Shown: positions 8,799 to 17,919 of the stretch, piece after piece
Layout of the letters: the number at the start of each line of letters is the position of its first letter
How positions within the stretch are numbered: position 1 is the stretch's first letter
Source: Dysgonamonadaceae bacterium
GTDB lineage: Bacteria; Bacteroidota; Bacteroidia; Bacteroidales; Azobacteroidaceae
Direction: 5' to 3'
Length of the DNA stretch: 32,822 nt
Assembly: GCA_031267385.1 (NCBI GenBank)
Contig: JAIRZF010000250.1
Location: 1 to 32,822 of the forward strand
Notes under the pieces: generated by a model
What the model was told of the DNA's origin: nothing
What the model saw: the letters and a program-made list of their open reading frames with translations, nothing else
The model's database searches: none
Position numbers and translations under genes: made by a program

Positions 8799-10910
8799 CT
8801 ACAGTTTCATTCCCAGGTTATACATGATAAATGCATAAATATCAGCTGTTTCCTCCAGTTGTTTGGCAAGCGGTTTGCCGCCTCCGTGACCGGCTTTGGT
8901 TTCAATGCGGATCAGTTTAGGCGCATCGCCCGTGTCGGAAGCCTGTAAAGCAGCAGTGTATTTGAACGAATGGGCAGGAACTACGCGGTCGTCATGATCG
9001 GCGGTCGTTACCAGGATTGCCGGGTAAGGAGTACCGTCGTTTTTGATGGTATGAAGAGGGGAATATGCCTGGAGATAGCGGAACATTTCCTCGTTATCGG
9101 CGCTGGTGCCATAATCGCTCGCCCAATTCCAACCGATAGTAAAGACATGATAACGAAGCATATCCATCACTCCCACCTGGGGAACGGCTACTTTGAACAG
9201 TTCGGGACGTTGGTTGACGACTGCGCCGACCAATAATCCGCCATTAGAACCGCCGACAACCGAAAGTTTTCCGTTATTGGTATATTTTTCCCGGATCAAA
9301 TATTCGGCGGCAGCGATAAAATCATCAAATACATTTTGTTTGTTCAGTTTGGTACCGGCCTGATGCCAACTTTCACCGTATTCGCCGCCTCCGCGCAAAT
9401 TGGTTTGAGCGTAAATACCGCCGCTTTCGAGAAATGGTAGACGACTGGTCGAGAAACCGGGATTCAGGCTAATATTGAATCCGCCGTAACCGTAAAGGAA
9501 AACCGGATTCTTCCCGTTTTTTTTCAGCCCTTTTTTATAAGTGAGGAACATGGGTATTTTCGTTCCGTCTTTGCTGGGATAAAAAACTTGTTCCGTGACA
9601 TAATCTTCGGGAGTAAATGCGACTTTGGGAGCCAGGTACAATTCCGATGTATTTTGTTCTATATCGTACTTAAAGATAGTGGCCGGGTAGGTGAACGACG
9701 TGAAACTGTAGAACGTTTCCTTGTCGTCTTTGTCGCCGCTGAAACCAACCGAACCTAAAGTAGGTAATGCGATTTCATGCAGTTGTTTTCCGTCCAAATC
9801 GTACACATAAGCATGATTCGAGGCATCTTTATTGTAAGTTAATATCAAGTGTCCGCCGATGATTTGGGCGTTGCTCAATACAGATTCATTTTCAGGAACC
9901 AGATCTTCCCATTGGTTTACTTCCGGAGCGGCGATATCGGCGATCATAATCCGGTATTTCGGCGACTGGTAGTTGGTGAAAAGGTACATTTTATTCCCGA
10001 TCACTTCGATGGGATAATACGTGTATTCCATATCGTTCGTTAAAGCGATGACCGGGGCATTTTCTTTTGTTAAATCCTTGATGGAAAGATTGTTTCCGCT
10101 ACCTGCTCCCGATTCAATAAGGAATAAGATCCGTTCGTCTTCACTCACTCCTGCGGTATAAAACCGCTTGGGTTCTTTCGGATTTTGAAAAACGAGTACA
10201 TCTTTCGATTGCGGTTCGCCTAATTTATGATAATAGATCTTATGATTTTCGTTCACATTGGAAAATTCTTTCCCGGTCGTTGGAGCGTCGTAAGCGCTGT
10301 AATAGAAGCCGTCGCCTTTCCAACTTGCTCCTGAAAATTTAGCCCAAAGAATGTGGTCGTCGAGTAGTTGCCGGGTGGTAAGGTCGATGACATAGATTTC
10401 CATCCAGTCCGAACCGCTACGCGAAATGGTGTAAGCCATATATTTTCCGTCGTTGGAAAAACTGGTTCCCGATAGCGCCACGGTGCCGTCGTCCGACAGG
10501 GTATTGGGGTCTAAGAGAACCGTTGCTTCGCCATCCAAAGAGTTCTTTACGTACAGAACGCTTTGGTTTTGCAGGCCGTCGTTTTTGAAAAAGTAATATT
10601 TCCCGTTCTTTTTCCAGGGTATACCGATGCGTTCGTAGTTCACGAGGTCGGTCAGACGTTGTTTCAACTGTTCGCGGAAAGGAATTTTCGCCAGATAAGC
10701 GTTGGTGACCTCATTTTCCGCTTCGACCCAGGCGGCCGTAGCCTGTGAAGTGTCGTTTTCAAGCCAGCGATAAGGGTCGGATATTTCTGTTCCGAAATAA
10801 TTGTCTACGACGTCGTTTTTTTCCGCTACGGGATAAACTAATTTTGTTTTTAGTTGGCAAGCGCTCATAACCATTATTCCGGTTAATAGTAAAACTATTC
10901 GTGCTTTCAT
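8799..10910 (-). CDS. Prolyl oligopeptidase (S9 family), lipoprotein-like N-terminus
   Basis: 'DPYRWLEN', 'GGSNGGLLVGAVVNQRPELF', 'DHDDRVVPAHSFKYTAALQ', 'KAGHGGGKP' motifs; N-terminal signal ending in '..MSACQ' lipobox. Confidence 0.95.
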   Translation of the reverse strand: MKARIVLLLTGIMVMSACQLKTKLVYPVAEKNDVVDNYFGTEISDPYRWLENDTSQATAAWVEAENEVTNAYLAKIPFREQLKQRLTDLVNYERIGIPWKKNGKYYFFKNDGLQNQSVLYVKNSLDGEATVLLDPNTLSDDGTVALSGTSFSNDGKYMAYTISRSGSDWMEIYVIDLTTRQLLDDHILWAKFSGASWKGDGFYYSAYDAPTTGKEFSNVNENHKIYYHKLGEPQSKDVLVFQNPKEPKRFYTAGVSEDERILFLIESGAGSGNNLSIKDLTKENAPVIALTNDMEYTYYPIEVIGNKMYLFTNYQSPKYRIMIADIAAPEVNQWEDLVPENESVLSNAQIIGGHLILTYNKDASNHAYVYDLDGKQLHEIALPTLGSVGFSGDKDDKETFYSFTSFTYPATIFKYDIEQNTSELYLAPKVAFTPEDYVTEQVFYPSKDGTKIPMFLTYKKGLKKNGKNPVFLYGYGGFNISLNPGFSTSRLPFLESGGIYAQTNLRGGGEYGESWHQAGTKLNKQNVFDDFIAAAEYLIREKYTNNGKLSVVGGSNGGLLVGAVVNQRPELFKVAVPQVGVMDMLRYHVFTIGWNWASDYGTSADNEEMFRYLQAYSPLHTIKNDGTPYPAILVTTADHDDRVVPAHSFKYTAALQASDTGDAPKLIRIETKAGHGGGKPLAKQLEETADIYAFIMYNLGMKL

Positions 10911-10933
10911 TTTTCAGGTATTTTTATTTGTTA

Positions 10934-10941
10934 CAAAGGTA
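10934..10941 (-). promoter_or_regulatory. -7 box TACCTTTG (minus strand) for the prolyl oligopeptidase
   Basis: Plus strand CAAAGGTA, 24 nt upstream of the start codon. Confidence 0.55.
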
Positions 10942-10999
10942 GTATTTCATTTTGAAAACTAAAAAATAAATCCGAGAATTCGTAATCGCCTGTCCCCAT

Positions 11000-12451
11000 T
11001 TATTTTATAGATCCTCCTTTTGTTTTGAATAAATCCATGGCTTCTTTTACGATTGCAGAACCCGATAAATAAAGAATCCCCACATAGAGAATACTCACAA
11101 GAGGTATCTGGCACAGCATCAGGACTAATTTATCCGAAATAAAATAATGGAGCAGATAGCCGCAGAATATTGTTCCGGCTGCGATAAAGAAATAAGGCAG
11201 CAGATCTTTACACAACTCTGTCGGACGGTAGTTTATCAAACGGTTGGCAATGAGACTTGTGATTAAATATTTGAGGAAGTAAATTGTTGATGTTGCAAAG
11301 ATTAACCATAAATAATGGAGTTTTAATACGATTGTCAGGCCGATGGTTGCCGAAAAAACAACAATATGCAGAATCATGGATACCATGTACCATCCCGATT
11401 TGTTTTTGATTTTGAAAAGATCGCCGCTAGAAGAATCCAAAGCGTAGAATATTCCGCCAAAGCACAATAATTGTAAGACGGGAATGGCTTCGATCCACTC
11501 ATTACCCAGGCATATGTGTATAAAAGGATCCGCAACCAATATCATACCCATGAATACCGGAAAAATAATGAAGGCTTTTATTCTTACAAATTTGCGGAAA
11601 ACACGTTTTAACCGGTCTTCATCGTCAATTGCCGATAAGACCGGATAGGGAACGCCTAGAACCGAACCGGACAAGAATTCAAGAACGCTGTTGAAATGTT
11701 TGCCGGCATTGCTGTAAATTCCGGCTACCGCCAGTGAATATATTTTGCCGAGTGCGTTTGGCAGAGCGGTAATTACCAATCCCAATAAATTTCCTGCAGT
11801 GAGTTTTGAACTGAAAGCAAAAAGTTCCCTGAAAGATTCTTTACTGAAAGTTCCCGTCGGGCGCCATCCTGTGAAAATCCAGTAATAACCTGTTCTGATA
11901 AAAGCGCAGACAACTATCTGGGAAGCTAAAGCCCAGGCTCCATACCCCCGGTATGCAAGGATCAACGCTACAAAATAGGATATGAAAATTGATACGACAC
12001 TGTTTTTTGTAATCAATTTGTAATTGATGTCTTTATACAACCGCGCGCTCTGAACCGCTCCGAAAGAACTGAATAAAAAAGACAGGAACATAAAACGGGA
12101 TAAAGGGATAAGAGTCGGATCTTTATAGTAATTACTGATGAGTGGGGCGCAAAAGAATAAAACGGCATACAAAAAGGCTGCAATGAAAACATTGGAGTAG
12201 AAAACCGTAAGATAATCCGATTGCGTCACGTTTTTTTTACGGATAAGCGCCGCCGTGAATCCTCCTTCCAGTAATACGTTTGATATTCCTCCGAAAATAG
12301 CCAGTACTCCGTATCTTCCGTAATCTTCTTTCCCAATCAGGCGCGCCAGCACGATACCGCAAACCAGGACGACTATCTGCTGGAATATTTTATCCGCCGA
12401 ACTCCATCCTAATCCGGAGAGCGCTTTCCTTTTAAGTGACTTTTCCGACAT
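11000..12451 (-). CDS. Lipopolysaccharide/O-antigen flippase (Wzx-like, MOP superfamily)
   Basis: Polytopic; 'GLGWSSADKIFQQIVVLVCGIVLARLIGKEDYGRYGVLAIFGGISNVLLEGGFTAALIRKKNVTQSDYLTVFYSN' typical of WzxC-like transporters. Confidence 0.88.
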   Translation of the reverse strand: MSEKSLKRKALSGLGWSSADKIFQQIVVLVCGIVLARLIGKEDYGRYGVLAIFGGISNVLLEGGFTAALIRKKNVTQSDYLTVFYSNVFIAAFLYAVLFFCAPLISNYYKDPTLIPLSRFMFLSFLFSSFGAVQSARLYKDINYKLITKNSVVSIFISYFVALILAYRGYGAWALASQIVVCAFIRTGYYWIFTGWRPTGTFSKESFRELFAFSSKLTAGNLLGLVITALPNALGKIYSLAVAGIYSNAGKHFNSVLEFLSGSVLGVPYPVLSAIDDEDRLKRVFRKFVRIKAFIIFPVFMGMILVADPFIHICLGNEWIEAIPVLQLLCFGGIFYALDSSSGDLFKIKNKSGWYMVSMILHIVVFSATIGLTIVLKLHYLWLIFATSTIYFLKYLITSLIANRLINYRPTELCKDLLPYFFIAAGTIFCGYLLHYFISDKLVLMLCQIPLVSILYVGILYLSGSAIVKEAMDLFKTKGGSIK

Positions 12452-12500
12452 CTGCTATTTTTTCTGCTGTTTAACGGTCTGTTGTCATCCAACGGGCAAG

Positions 12501-12508
12501 CAAATGTA
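12501..12508 (-). promoter_or_regulatory. -7 box TACATTTG (minus strand) for the flippase
   Basis: Plus strand CAAATGTA about 50 nt upstream of the flippase start. Confidence 0.5.
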
Positions 12509-12538
12509 AATATTTATTTTGAGAACTGAAAAAATACT

Positions 12539-12546
12539 TATCTTTG
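12539..12546 (+). promoter_or_regulatory. -7 box TATCTTTG
   Basis: Match to TAnnTTTG; implies start at ATG 12591 for the following gene rather than 12561. Confidence 0.55.
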
Positions 12547-12590
12547 CATGGTGAAAAACAATGCTATACATAGTAGTGAGGAAAAGTTTT

Positions 12591-13520
12591 ATGGAACTAT
12601 TCGAAAGATATAAAAAATTGAATGATTCCTTTTCCTCACGGAGAGTGATTTTCCACGTTGGAGCTCATGCCGGCTTCTTCTCGGAATACAATAACATGAT
12701 CCTGACGATGCTTTATTGTTTATGCAATAAAATAAGATTCACCTTATTTTCAAAAGACGCCAATTTCGGTTATGATAAGGGCTGGACGGATTATTTCTGC
12801 CCTTTTACGGAGGAAGAAGAGGATATCTTCCATTCCCGGTATAATTTCAGATATCCGGGTATTACAAAAACCCTGAGACCTCAGGTGCTTTTTTATCATT
12901 TGTTTCATCCGAATACTTTTCTAACATTTGAAATACTCAACCGGGCAAGAGACAGGAAGTGGGAAAATGAACATTATGATATTCCGGAATTGGGGATCTA
13001 TGGGGATTTACAGGATGCTTGCCGTGCATTGGTTGATATGACCTGGCGGTTTAATAATCGGACTAAGGCGAGAGTAGAGGATTTAATATCATCTTTACAT
13101 CTTCCGGAAAGTTATATCGGATTTCATGTTCGGGCAGGAGATAAAAGCATAGAAACCGGTCTGTTGGATGTATCCAAATACATTAGTAACATTCCGGTGG
13201 ATTATCCGTCGAAAAATGTGTTTGTTCTGACTGATGATTATCTGATTGTGGAAAAATTCAGAAAATTATTGAACGATTGGAATATTTATACTCTCTGTGG
13301 AGAAGAAGAACGAGGTTATTTCCACGAAGAATTTCAAAAAAGGAGAGACCCTGAATCTATACGGAAATCTCATGAAACTCTTTTTGCATCTATGGATATT
13401 CTTCGTAATTCTGATTTATTTATCGGTACTTTCAGTTCCAATCCGGGAATGTTTCTGGGTATGGTGATGGATAAACACAGAGTTTGCGGAGTAGATGTAC
13501 ATTTATGGGAAATTTGGTGA
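12591..13520 (+). CDS. Putative fucosyltransferase-like protein (GT23/O-FucT-like fold)
   Basis: 'YIGFHVRAGDKSIETG', 'VFVLTDDYLIVEKFRKLL', 'SMDILRNSDLFIGTFSSNPGMFLGMV' resemble GT23/NodZ/FUT8-type motifs. Longest ORF starts at 12561, but 12591 fits the promoter position and the GAGG preceding it. Confidence 0.55.
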   Translation: MELFERYKKLNDSFSSRRVIFHVGAHAGFFSEYNNMILTMLYCLCNKIRFTLFSKDANFGYDKGWTDYFCPFTEEEEDIFHSRYNFRYPGITKTLRPQVLFYHLFHPNTFLTFEILNRARDRKWENEHYDIPELGIYGDLQDACRALVDMTWRFNNRTKARVEDLISSLHLPESYIGFHVRAGDKSIETGLLDVSKYISNIPVDYPSKNVFVLTDDYLIVEKFRKLLNDWNIYTLCGEEERGYFHEEFQKRRDPESIRKSHETLFASMDILRNSDLFIGTFSSNPGMFLGMVMDKHRVCGVDVHLWEIW

Positions 13521-13577
13521 TTTTTGCTGTTGAATGGAAAGGGGTTGCTTGGTGTTTTTAAAAAATGCCTTGATAGA

Positions 13578-13612
13578 TTGACAATTCAGAATAAATATAG
13601 TATATTTGTCAA
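13578..13612. promoter_or_regulatory. Promoter with TATATTTG -7 box (13601-13608) overlapped by inverted repeat TTGACAA/TTGTCAA (13578-13584, 13606-13612)
   Basis: 7-bp perfect inverted repeat arms covering the -33 and -7 regions upstream of an XRE regulator. Confidence 0.55.
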
Positions 13613-13660
13613 CCAAACAGGAAGGTTTAATATTATAATATCGGAAGGAAAAATTTATAT

Positions 13661-14719
13661 ATGAATAAGTTATTCTCGAAAAGATTTAAATCTGCCCGTA
13701 TCTTGAATGGGTTTTCGCTACAAGATTTGGCGAATGTGCTGGGTAATAAAATATCGCGTCAGGCGTTGCATAAATATGAAAAAGGCGAAGTAATTCCTGA
13801 TAGCGATATGATCAATCATTTGAGTAAAGCTCTCAATGTACAACCCGATTTCTTTTTCAGAGATGCAAAAATTGAGTTGGGGGAACTGGAGTTTCGAAAA
13901 TTGACAAAATTACCCGCAAAAGAGCAAAATAAAATAGTCGAATCAACCAAAGATATATTATCCAGGTACTTGGAACTGGAAGAGATTTTAGGTGTCGAAA
14001 CCGTTTTTGAGAATCCATTAAAAGATTTTCCTGTCATATCTTCATTTGAGGATATTGAAAAAGCCGCATCGAAGGTGAGGGATTCCTGGCATTTAGGGGC
14101 AGATCCTATTTACAATACGGTTGAGTTATTGGAAGACAATCATATCAAAGTCGTTTCGGTAAATTCGGAAGACAGTTTTGATGGAATGCAGACATGGCTT
14201 AACCGGACGATTCCCGTTATTGTGATAAACAGGATTCGTTTGAAATCGGCAGACAGGATTCGATTTACCGTATTGCATGAATTGGGACATTTATTGCTTC
14301 CGTTAGACAATCTGTCGGATAAAATGAAGGAAAAATACTGTCACCAGTTTGCCGCGACAATGCTTATACCGAAAGTTGCTATTCAAAAAGAATTGGGAAT
14401 ATCCCGTAAGAAGCTGTTTATTCAGGAATTGGGAGAATTGAAAAAACAGTACGGTATTTCCATTCAGGCGCTGATTTACAGATGTAAAGACCTTCATATT
14501 ATTTCCGAAAGCCATTCAAATCAGTTAATGTTTATAATTGCATGCAATGGATGGAAAATTACAGAACCCGTACAATATGCCGGACTGGAAGAATCCAACC
14601 GTTTTATCCAGCTTTTATTCAGGGCATTAGCAGAAGAACTTATTTCTATGAATAAAGCAGCAGTATTGAACAATCAATCGCTGATTGATTTTCGTCAACA
14701 AATTACCACCGTACAATGA
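13661..14719 (+). CDS. XRE family regulator fused to ImmA/IrrE-type metallopeptidase (COG2856-like)
   Basis: N-terminal HTH 'FKSARILNGFSLQDLANVLGNKISRQALHKYEKGEVIPDSDMINHLSKALNV'; HExxH in 'VLHELGHLLLP' followed by 'YCHQFAATMLIP'. Confidence 0.9.
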   Translation: MNKLFSKRFKSARILNGFSLQDLANVLGNKISRQALHKYEKGEVIPDSDMINHLSKALNVQPDFFFRDAKIELGELEFRKLTKLPAKEQNKIVESTKDILSRYLELEEILGVETVFENPLKDFPVISSFEDIEKAASKVRDSWHLGADPIYNTVELLEDNHIKVVSVNSEDSFDGMQTWLNRTIPVIVINRIRLKSADRIRFTVLHELGHLLLPLDNLSDKMKEKYCHQFAATMLIPKVAIQKELGISRKKLFIQELGELKKQYGISIQALIYRCKDLHIISESHSNQLMFIIACNGWKITEPVQYAGLEESNRFIQLLFRALAEELISMNKAAVLNNQSLIDFRQQITTVQ

Positions 14720-15225
14720 AAATTGCAATTACGGATGCTTGCATTTTCATAGACTTGCATGATTTGAAGCTGACAAATCCTCTTTTTTCTTTGGATTTGG
14801 AGATACACACTTCTTTGGATGTTTTTAATGAACTGCATGCTCAGCAACAAGACATTCTATCGGCATTTCATTCTGTTGGGAAACTGACAATTCATAACAT
14901 ATCGGCGGAAGACAGAATAAACATGCGGCGACAAAACTATCCGAAATCGTTATCCGAAAATGATAAAACCGTATTGTATCTTGCTGAAAAAATAGGTGCA
15001 ATGGTTTTAAGCAGTGATAAAGCCGTAAGAATTTGTGCAAGGAAAAAGTCTGTCGAGTATCATGGAATGCTTTGGATATTCGACAGATTGACTGAATGTG
15101 GTTCTCTTTTACCATTGGATGCCGCTGATAAACTGGAATTGCTGATACGGACAAATATCATGTACCAGAATAACACCGAATTAATATTTGAAATGGGGAA
15201 GCGTTTGAAAAATTGGAGGAAATAA
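14716..15225 (+). CDS. PIN-like nuclease domain protein (probable toxin component)
   Basis: 'ITDACIFIDL', 'DVFNEL', 'LSENDKTVLYLAEKIGAMVLSSDKAVR' match PIN acidic motifs; 4-nt ATGA overlap with the XRE-ImmA gene. Confidence 0.75.
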   Translation: MKIAITDACIFIDLHDLKLTNPLFSLDLEIHTSLDVFNELHAQQQDILSAFHSVGKLTIHNISAEDRINMRRQNYPKSLSENDKTVLYLAEKIGAMVLSSDKAVRICARKKSVEYHGMLWIFDRLTECGSLLPLDAADKLELLIRTNIMYQNNTELIFEMGKRLKNWRK

Positions 15226-15299
15226 TCCCAAAATATCCATTAAGACGAACTTTGAAATTGAGATTAGATACGTAGGTAGATGCATGATTGCCTCTTTTT

Positions 15300-15315
15300 T
15301 GTAAACAAATTTACA
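15300..15315. repeat. Perfect inverted repeat TGTAAA-CAAA-TTTACA upstream of the YfhO gene
   Basis: 6-bp arms with 4-nt spacer; a further TGTAAA half-site lies at 15364-15369 overlapping the -7 box. Confidence 0.6.
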
Positions 15316-15365
15316 TGATTAATGCGTAATTTATCTTACTCGCTTGGAAGTACTTGATTTTTATG

Positions 15366-15373
15366 TAAATTTG
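15366..15373 (+). promoter_or_regulatory. -7 box TAAATTTG for the YfhO gene, with TTG at about 15344
   Basis: TTG-N19-TAAATTTG, about 27 nt upstream of ATG 15400. Confidence 0.6.
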
Positions 15374-15399
15374 CAACAGGTTTAACTTATTTTTTAAAA

Positions 15400-17913
15400 A
15401 TGAAAAATATATTCCGCTCCTCATTGCCACACATAGGTGTATTTGTTGTTTTTATAGCGCTGATATTGGTTTATTTTTATCCCGCGTTTGAAGGAAAAGT
15501 CCTGCAACAAGGGGATGTTACTCAGTTCCAGGGAATGGTGCATGAGTTGGAAGAATACGGAAAACCTTCAGGTTGGACGGGATCGATGTTTTCCGGGATG
15601 CCGAGTTATCATATTTCGGGTTTTTCTTCCGGTACGGATTTTGTCTGGGAATTCAAACACTATATCCTGGAAACTGTTCAGTCGCAAACAGCGGGGCCGG
15701 TCTTGATTCTGCTTATCACATCATATATCCTGTTTCTTGTTATAGGAGCTCCTGTTTGGTTGTCTTTGTTGGGGGCTATCGCAATGGCCTTTTCTTCCTA
15801 TAATATTATTATCATTGTCGCGGGACACATCACTAAAGCCTGGGCATTATCGTTTGTGCCATTGATCATTGCGGGCTTGTACCTTGTATTTAAGCGGAAA
15901 TATCCCGCCGGATTGATTATTTTCACTCTTGCTTTGGCGTTGGAAATCACGTCCAATCACCTGCAGATCTCCTATTATACGGCAATCCTGTGTGCGATCC
16001 TGTTTGTCGGATTTTTTATTTCCTGTATTAAAGATAAAAAGTTTAAACATCTTGGTCTCAGTTCCGGTATTTTGGCTGCCGGAGTTCTACTGGCCGTTGC
16101 ATCTAATTTTTCGTCTCTTTACACTAATTATGAATCGGGGCTGGAAAGTATGCGTGGAAAAGCAGAGTTGACTCCTCTAAAAGCAGATGCGGGACAGGCT
16201 CAATCCAGGCCGGCTGAAGGATTGGATAAAGATTATGTCTTTTCCTGGAGTTATGGAAAAGCAGAAACATTCACTTTTCTTATTCCAAATCTGATGGGTG
16301 GCGCTTCGCAACTTTTCAACGAAGAAGATTCGGAAACTTATAAAGTATTGATTGAAAGATCCCGTTCCGGACAGATTACCGGCGAGGAGGCAAATCAATT
16401 GTTTAGCAGGGCGCGTGAATACTGGGGCGATAAGCAGTTCACTTCCGGTCCGGTCTATTTTGGAGCTATCATTTGTTTTCTGTTTCTCTTAGCATTTCTG
16501 ATTGTTCCCGGAAAAAGTAAATGGTGGTTGTTGGGAGCTACTGTCTTTTTTATTTTTCTGGCCTGGGGGAGGAATCTTGCCTGGTTCAATGATTTTATGT
16601 ATTATCACTTTCCTTTGTACAGCAAATTTCGAACCGTGGAAATGGCGTTGGTTATCCCGGGTTTTATTTTTCCGATAATGGCGGTATTGGCTTTGAAGGA
16701 ATTGATTTCCGGAAAATCGGATCGAAAAAAAATAGAAAAAGCTTTACTTTGGGCGGGAGGCATAACTGGAGGAATTTGCTTTATCTTCTGGATTGTACCG
16801 GAAATGTTTTTCGATTTCCAATCGTCTTTCGATCTTCCGAACAAATTTCCGGATTGGTACACCGAATGTATGATCAAGGATCGGAAAGCGCTTTTACAGG
16901 GCGATGCATTGCGTTCTTTGGTTTTTATCCTGTTGGCTATGGCTCTTGTGTTTTGGTACATCCGGGCTAAAAACCGGGGAAAAATATTGAAATATGTAAT
17001 GATTGGCTTGACCGTTCTTATTTTGGTAGACATGTGGCAGGTCGACAGGCGTTATTTAAGCTCCGGCAATTTCCTGAAATCGAAAGATACAGCGAAACAA
17101 TCATTTTCAAAAACACCGGTTGATGAAGCCATATTGAACGATAAGTCGGTATCGTACAGGGTATTGAATTTGATGAATCCTTTTCAGGAAGCCCGTACCT
17201 CGTATTTCCACAAATCCATTGGAGGATATCATGCTGCAAAGTTAGGACGGTACCAGGATTTAATTGATCGTCGCATCACAAAAGAGATCGGTTCGATCTA
17301 TTCCGCTTTCAGTACTGTAAAAACCCTGGATGATTTTGATCCGGTATTATCCGATTGTCCGACATTGAATATGTTGAATACCAAATATGTTATTTTTGAT
17401 AACAACCAACCTCCGATAGTTAATCCTAATGTATACGGAAATGCCTGGTTTGTAGATTCATATCGTTTTGTGAATACTCCGGATGAAGAAATGACTGCGT
17501 TGGAAAATTTAAATCCGCGGACTGAAGCCGTTTTGGATCAAAAATTTGCTGAAAATCTGAAAGGTTTGCAGATCATTCCGGACAGTTTGGCTTCGATTGT
17601 TATGACTTCATATGCTCCGGATATCCTTGAATACAAATCAAGTTCCCAACAGGACGGATTAGCAATCCTTTCGGAAGTTTATTATCCTTACGGGTGGAAA
17701 GCCTATATCGACGGACAACGTGTTCCGATAAGTCGTGCCGACTGGGTATTGCGAGCCGTTGTCGTTCCGGCGGGAGAACATCAGGTTAAACTTGTTTTCG
17801 ATCCGGATGGAGTAAAAGCTTGCGGTGTAGTAACAACCACTGCCAGCGCGTTGATCATGCTTATGCTGATCGGAGGTGTTGTGTTTTATCTATGGCGAAA
17901 ATCAAAACAATAA
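15400..17913 (+). CDS. YfhO family membrane protein
   Basis: 837-aa polytopic protein; 'GDVTQFQGMVHELEEYGKPSGWTGSMFSGMPSYHIS' and C-terminal 'LSEVYYPYGWKAYIDGQRVPISRADWVLRAVVVPAGEHQVKLVFDP'. Confidence 0.88.
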   Translation: MKNIFRSSLPHIGVFVVFIALILVYFYPAFEGKVLQQGDVTQFQGMVHELEEYGKPSGWTGSMFSGMPSYHISGFSSGTDFVWEFKHYILETVQSQTAGPVLILLITSYILFLVIGAPVWLSLLGAIAMAFSSYNIIIIVAGHITKAWALSFVPLIIAGLYLVFKRKYPAGLIIFTLALALEITSNHLQISYYTAILCAILFVGFFISCIKDKKFKHLGLSSGILAAGVLLAVASNFSSLYTNYESGLESMRGKAELTPLKADAGQAQSRPAEGLDKDYVFSWSYGKAETFTFLIPNLMGGASQLFNEEDSETYKVLIERSRSGQITGEEANQLFSRAREYWGDKQFTSGPVYFGAIICFLFLLAFLIVPGKSKWWLLGATVFFIFLAWGRNLAWFNDFMYYHFPLYSKFRTVEMALVIPGFIFPIMAVLALKELISGKSDRKKIEKALLWAGGITGGICFIFWIVPEMFFDFQSSFDLPNKFPDWYTECMIKDRKALLQGDALRSLVFILLAMALVFWYIRAKNRGKILKYVMIGLTVLILVDMWQVDRRYLSSGNFLKSKDTAKQSFSKTPVDEAILNDKSVSYRVLNLMNPFQEARTSYFHKSIGGYHAAKLGRYQDLIDRRITKEIGSIYSAFSTVKTLDDFDPVLSDCPTLNMLNTKYVIFDNNQPPIVNPNVYGNAWFVDSYRFVNTPDEEMTALENLNPRTEAVLDQKFAENLKGLQIIPDSLASIVMTSYAPDILEYKSSSQQDGLAILSEVYYPYGWKAYIDGQRVPISRADWVLRAVVVPAGEHQVKLVFDPDGVKACGVVTTTASALIMLMLIGGVVFYLWRKSKQ

Positions 17914-17919
17914 TTTTTT

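Noticed and set aside
16605-17033. 142-aa minus-strand ORF inside the YfhO gene
   Set aside because: Antisense shadow of a clear long CDS with no recognisable protein features.
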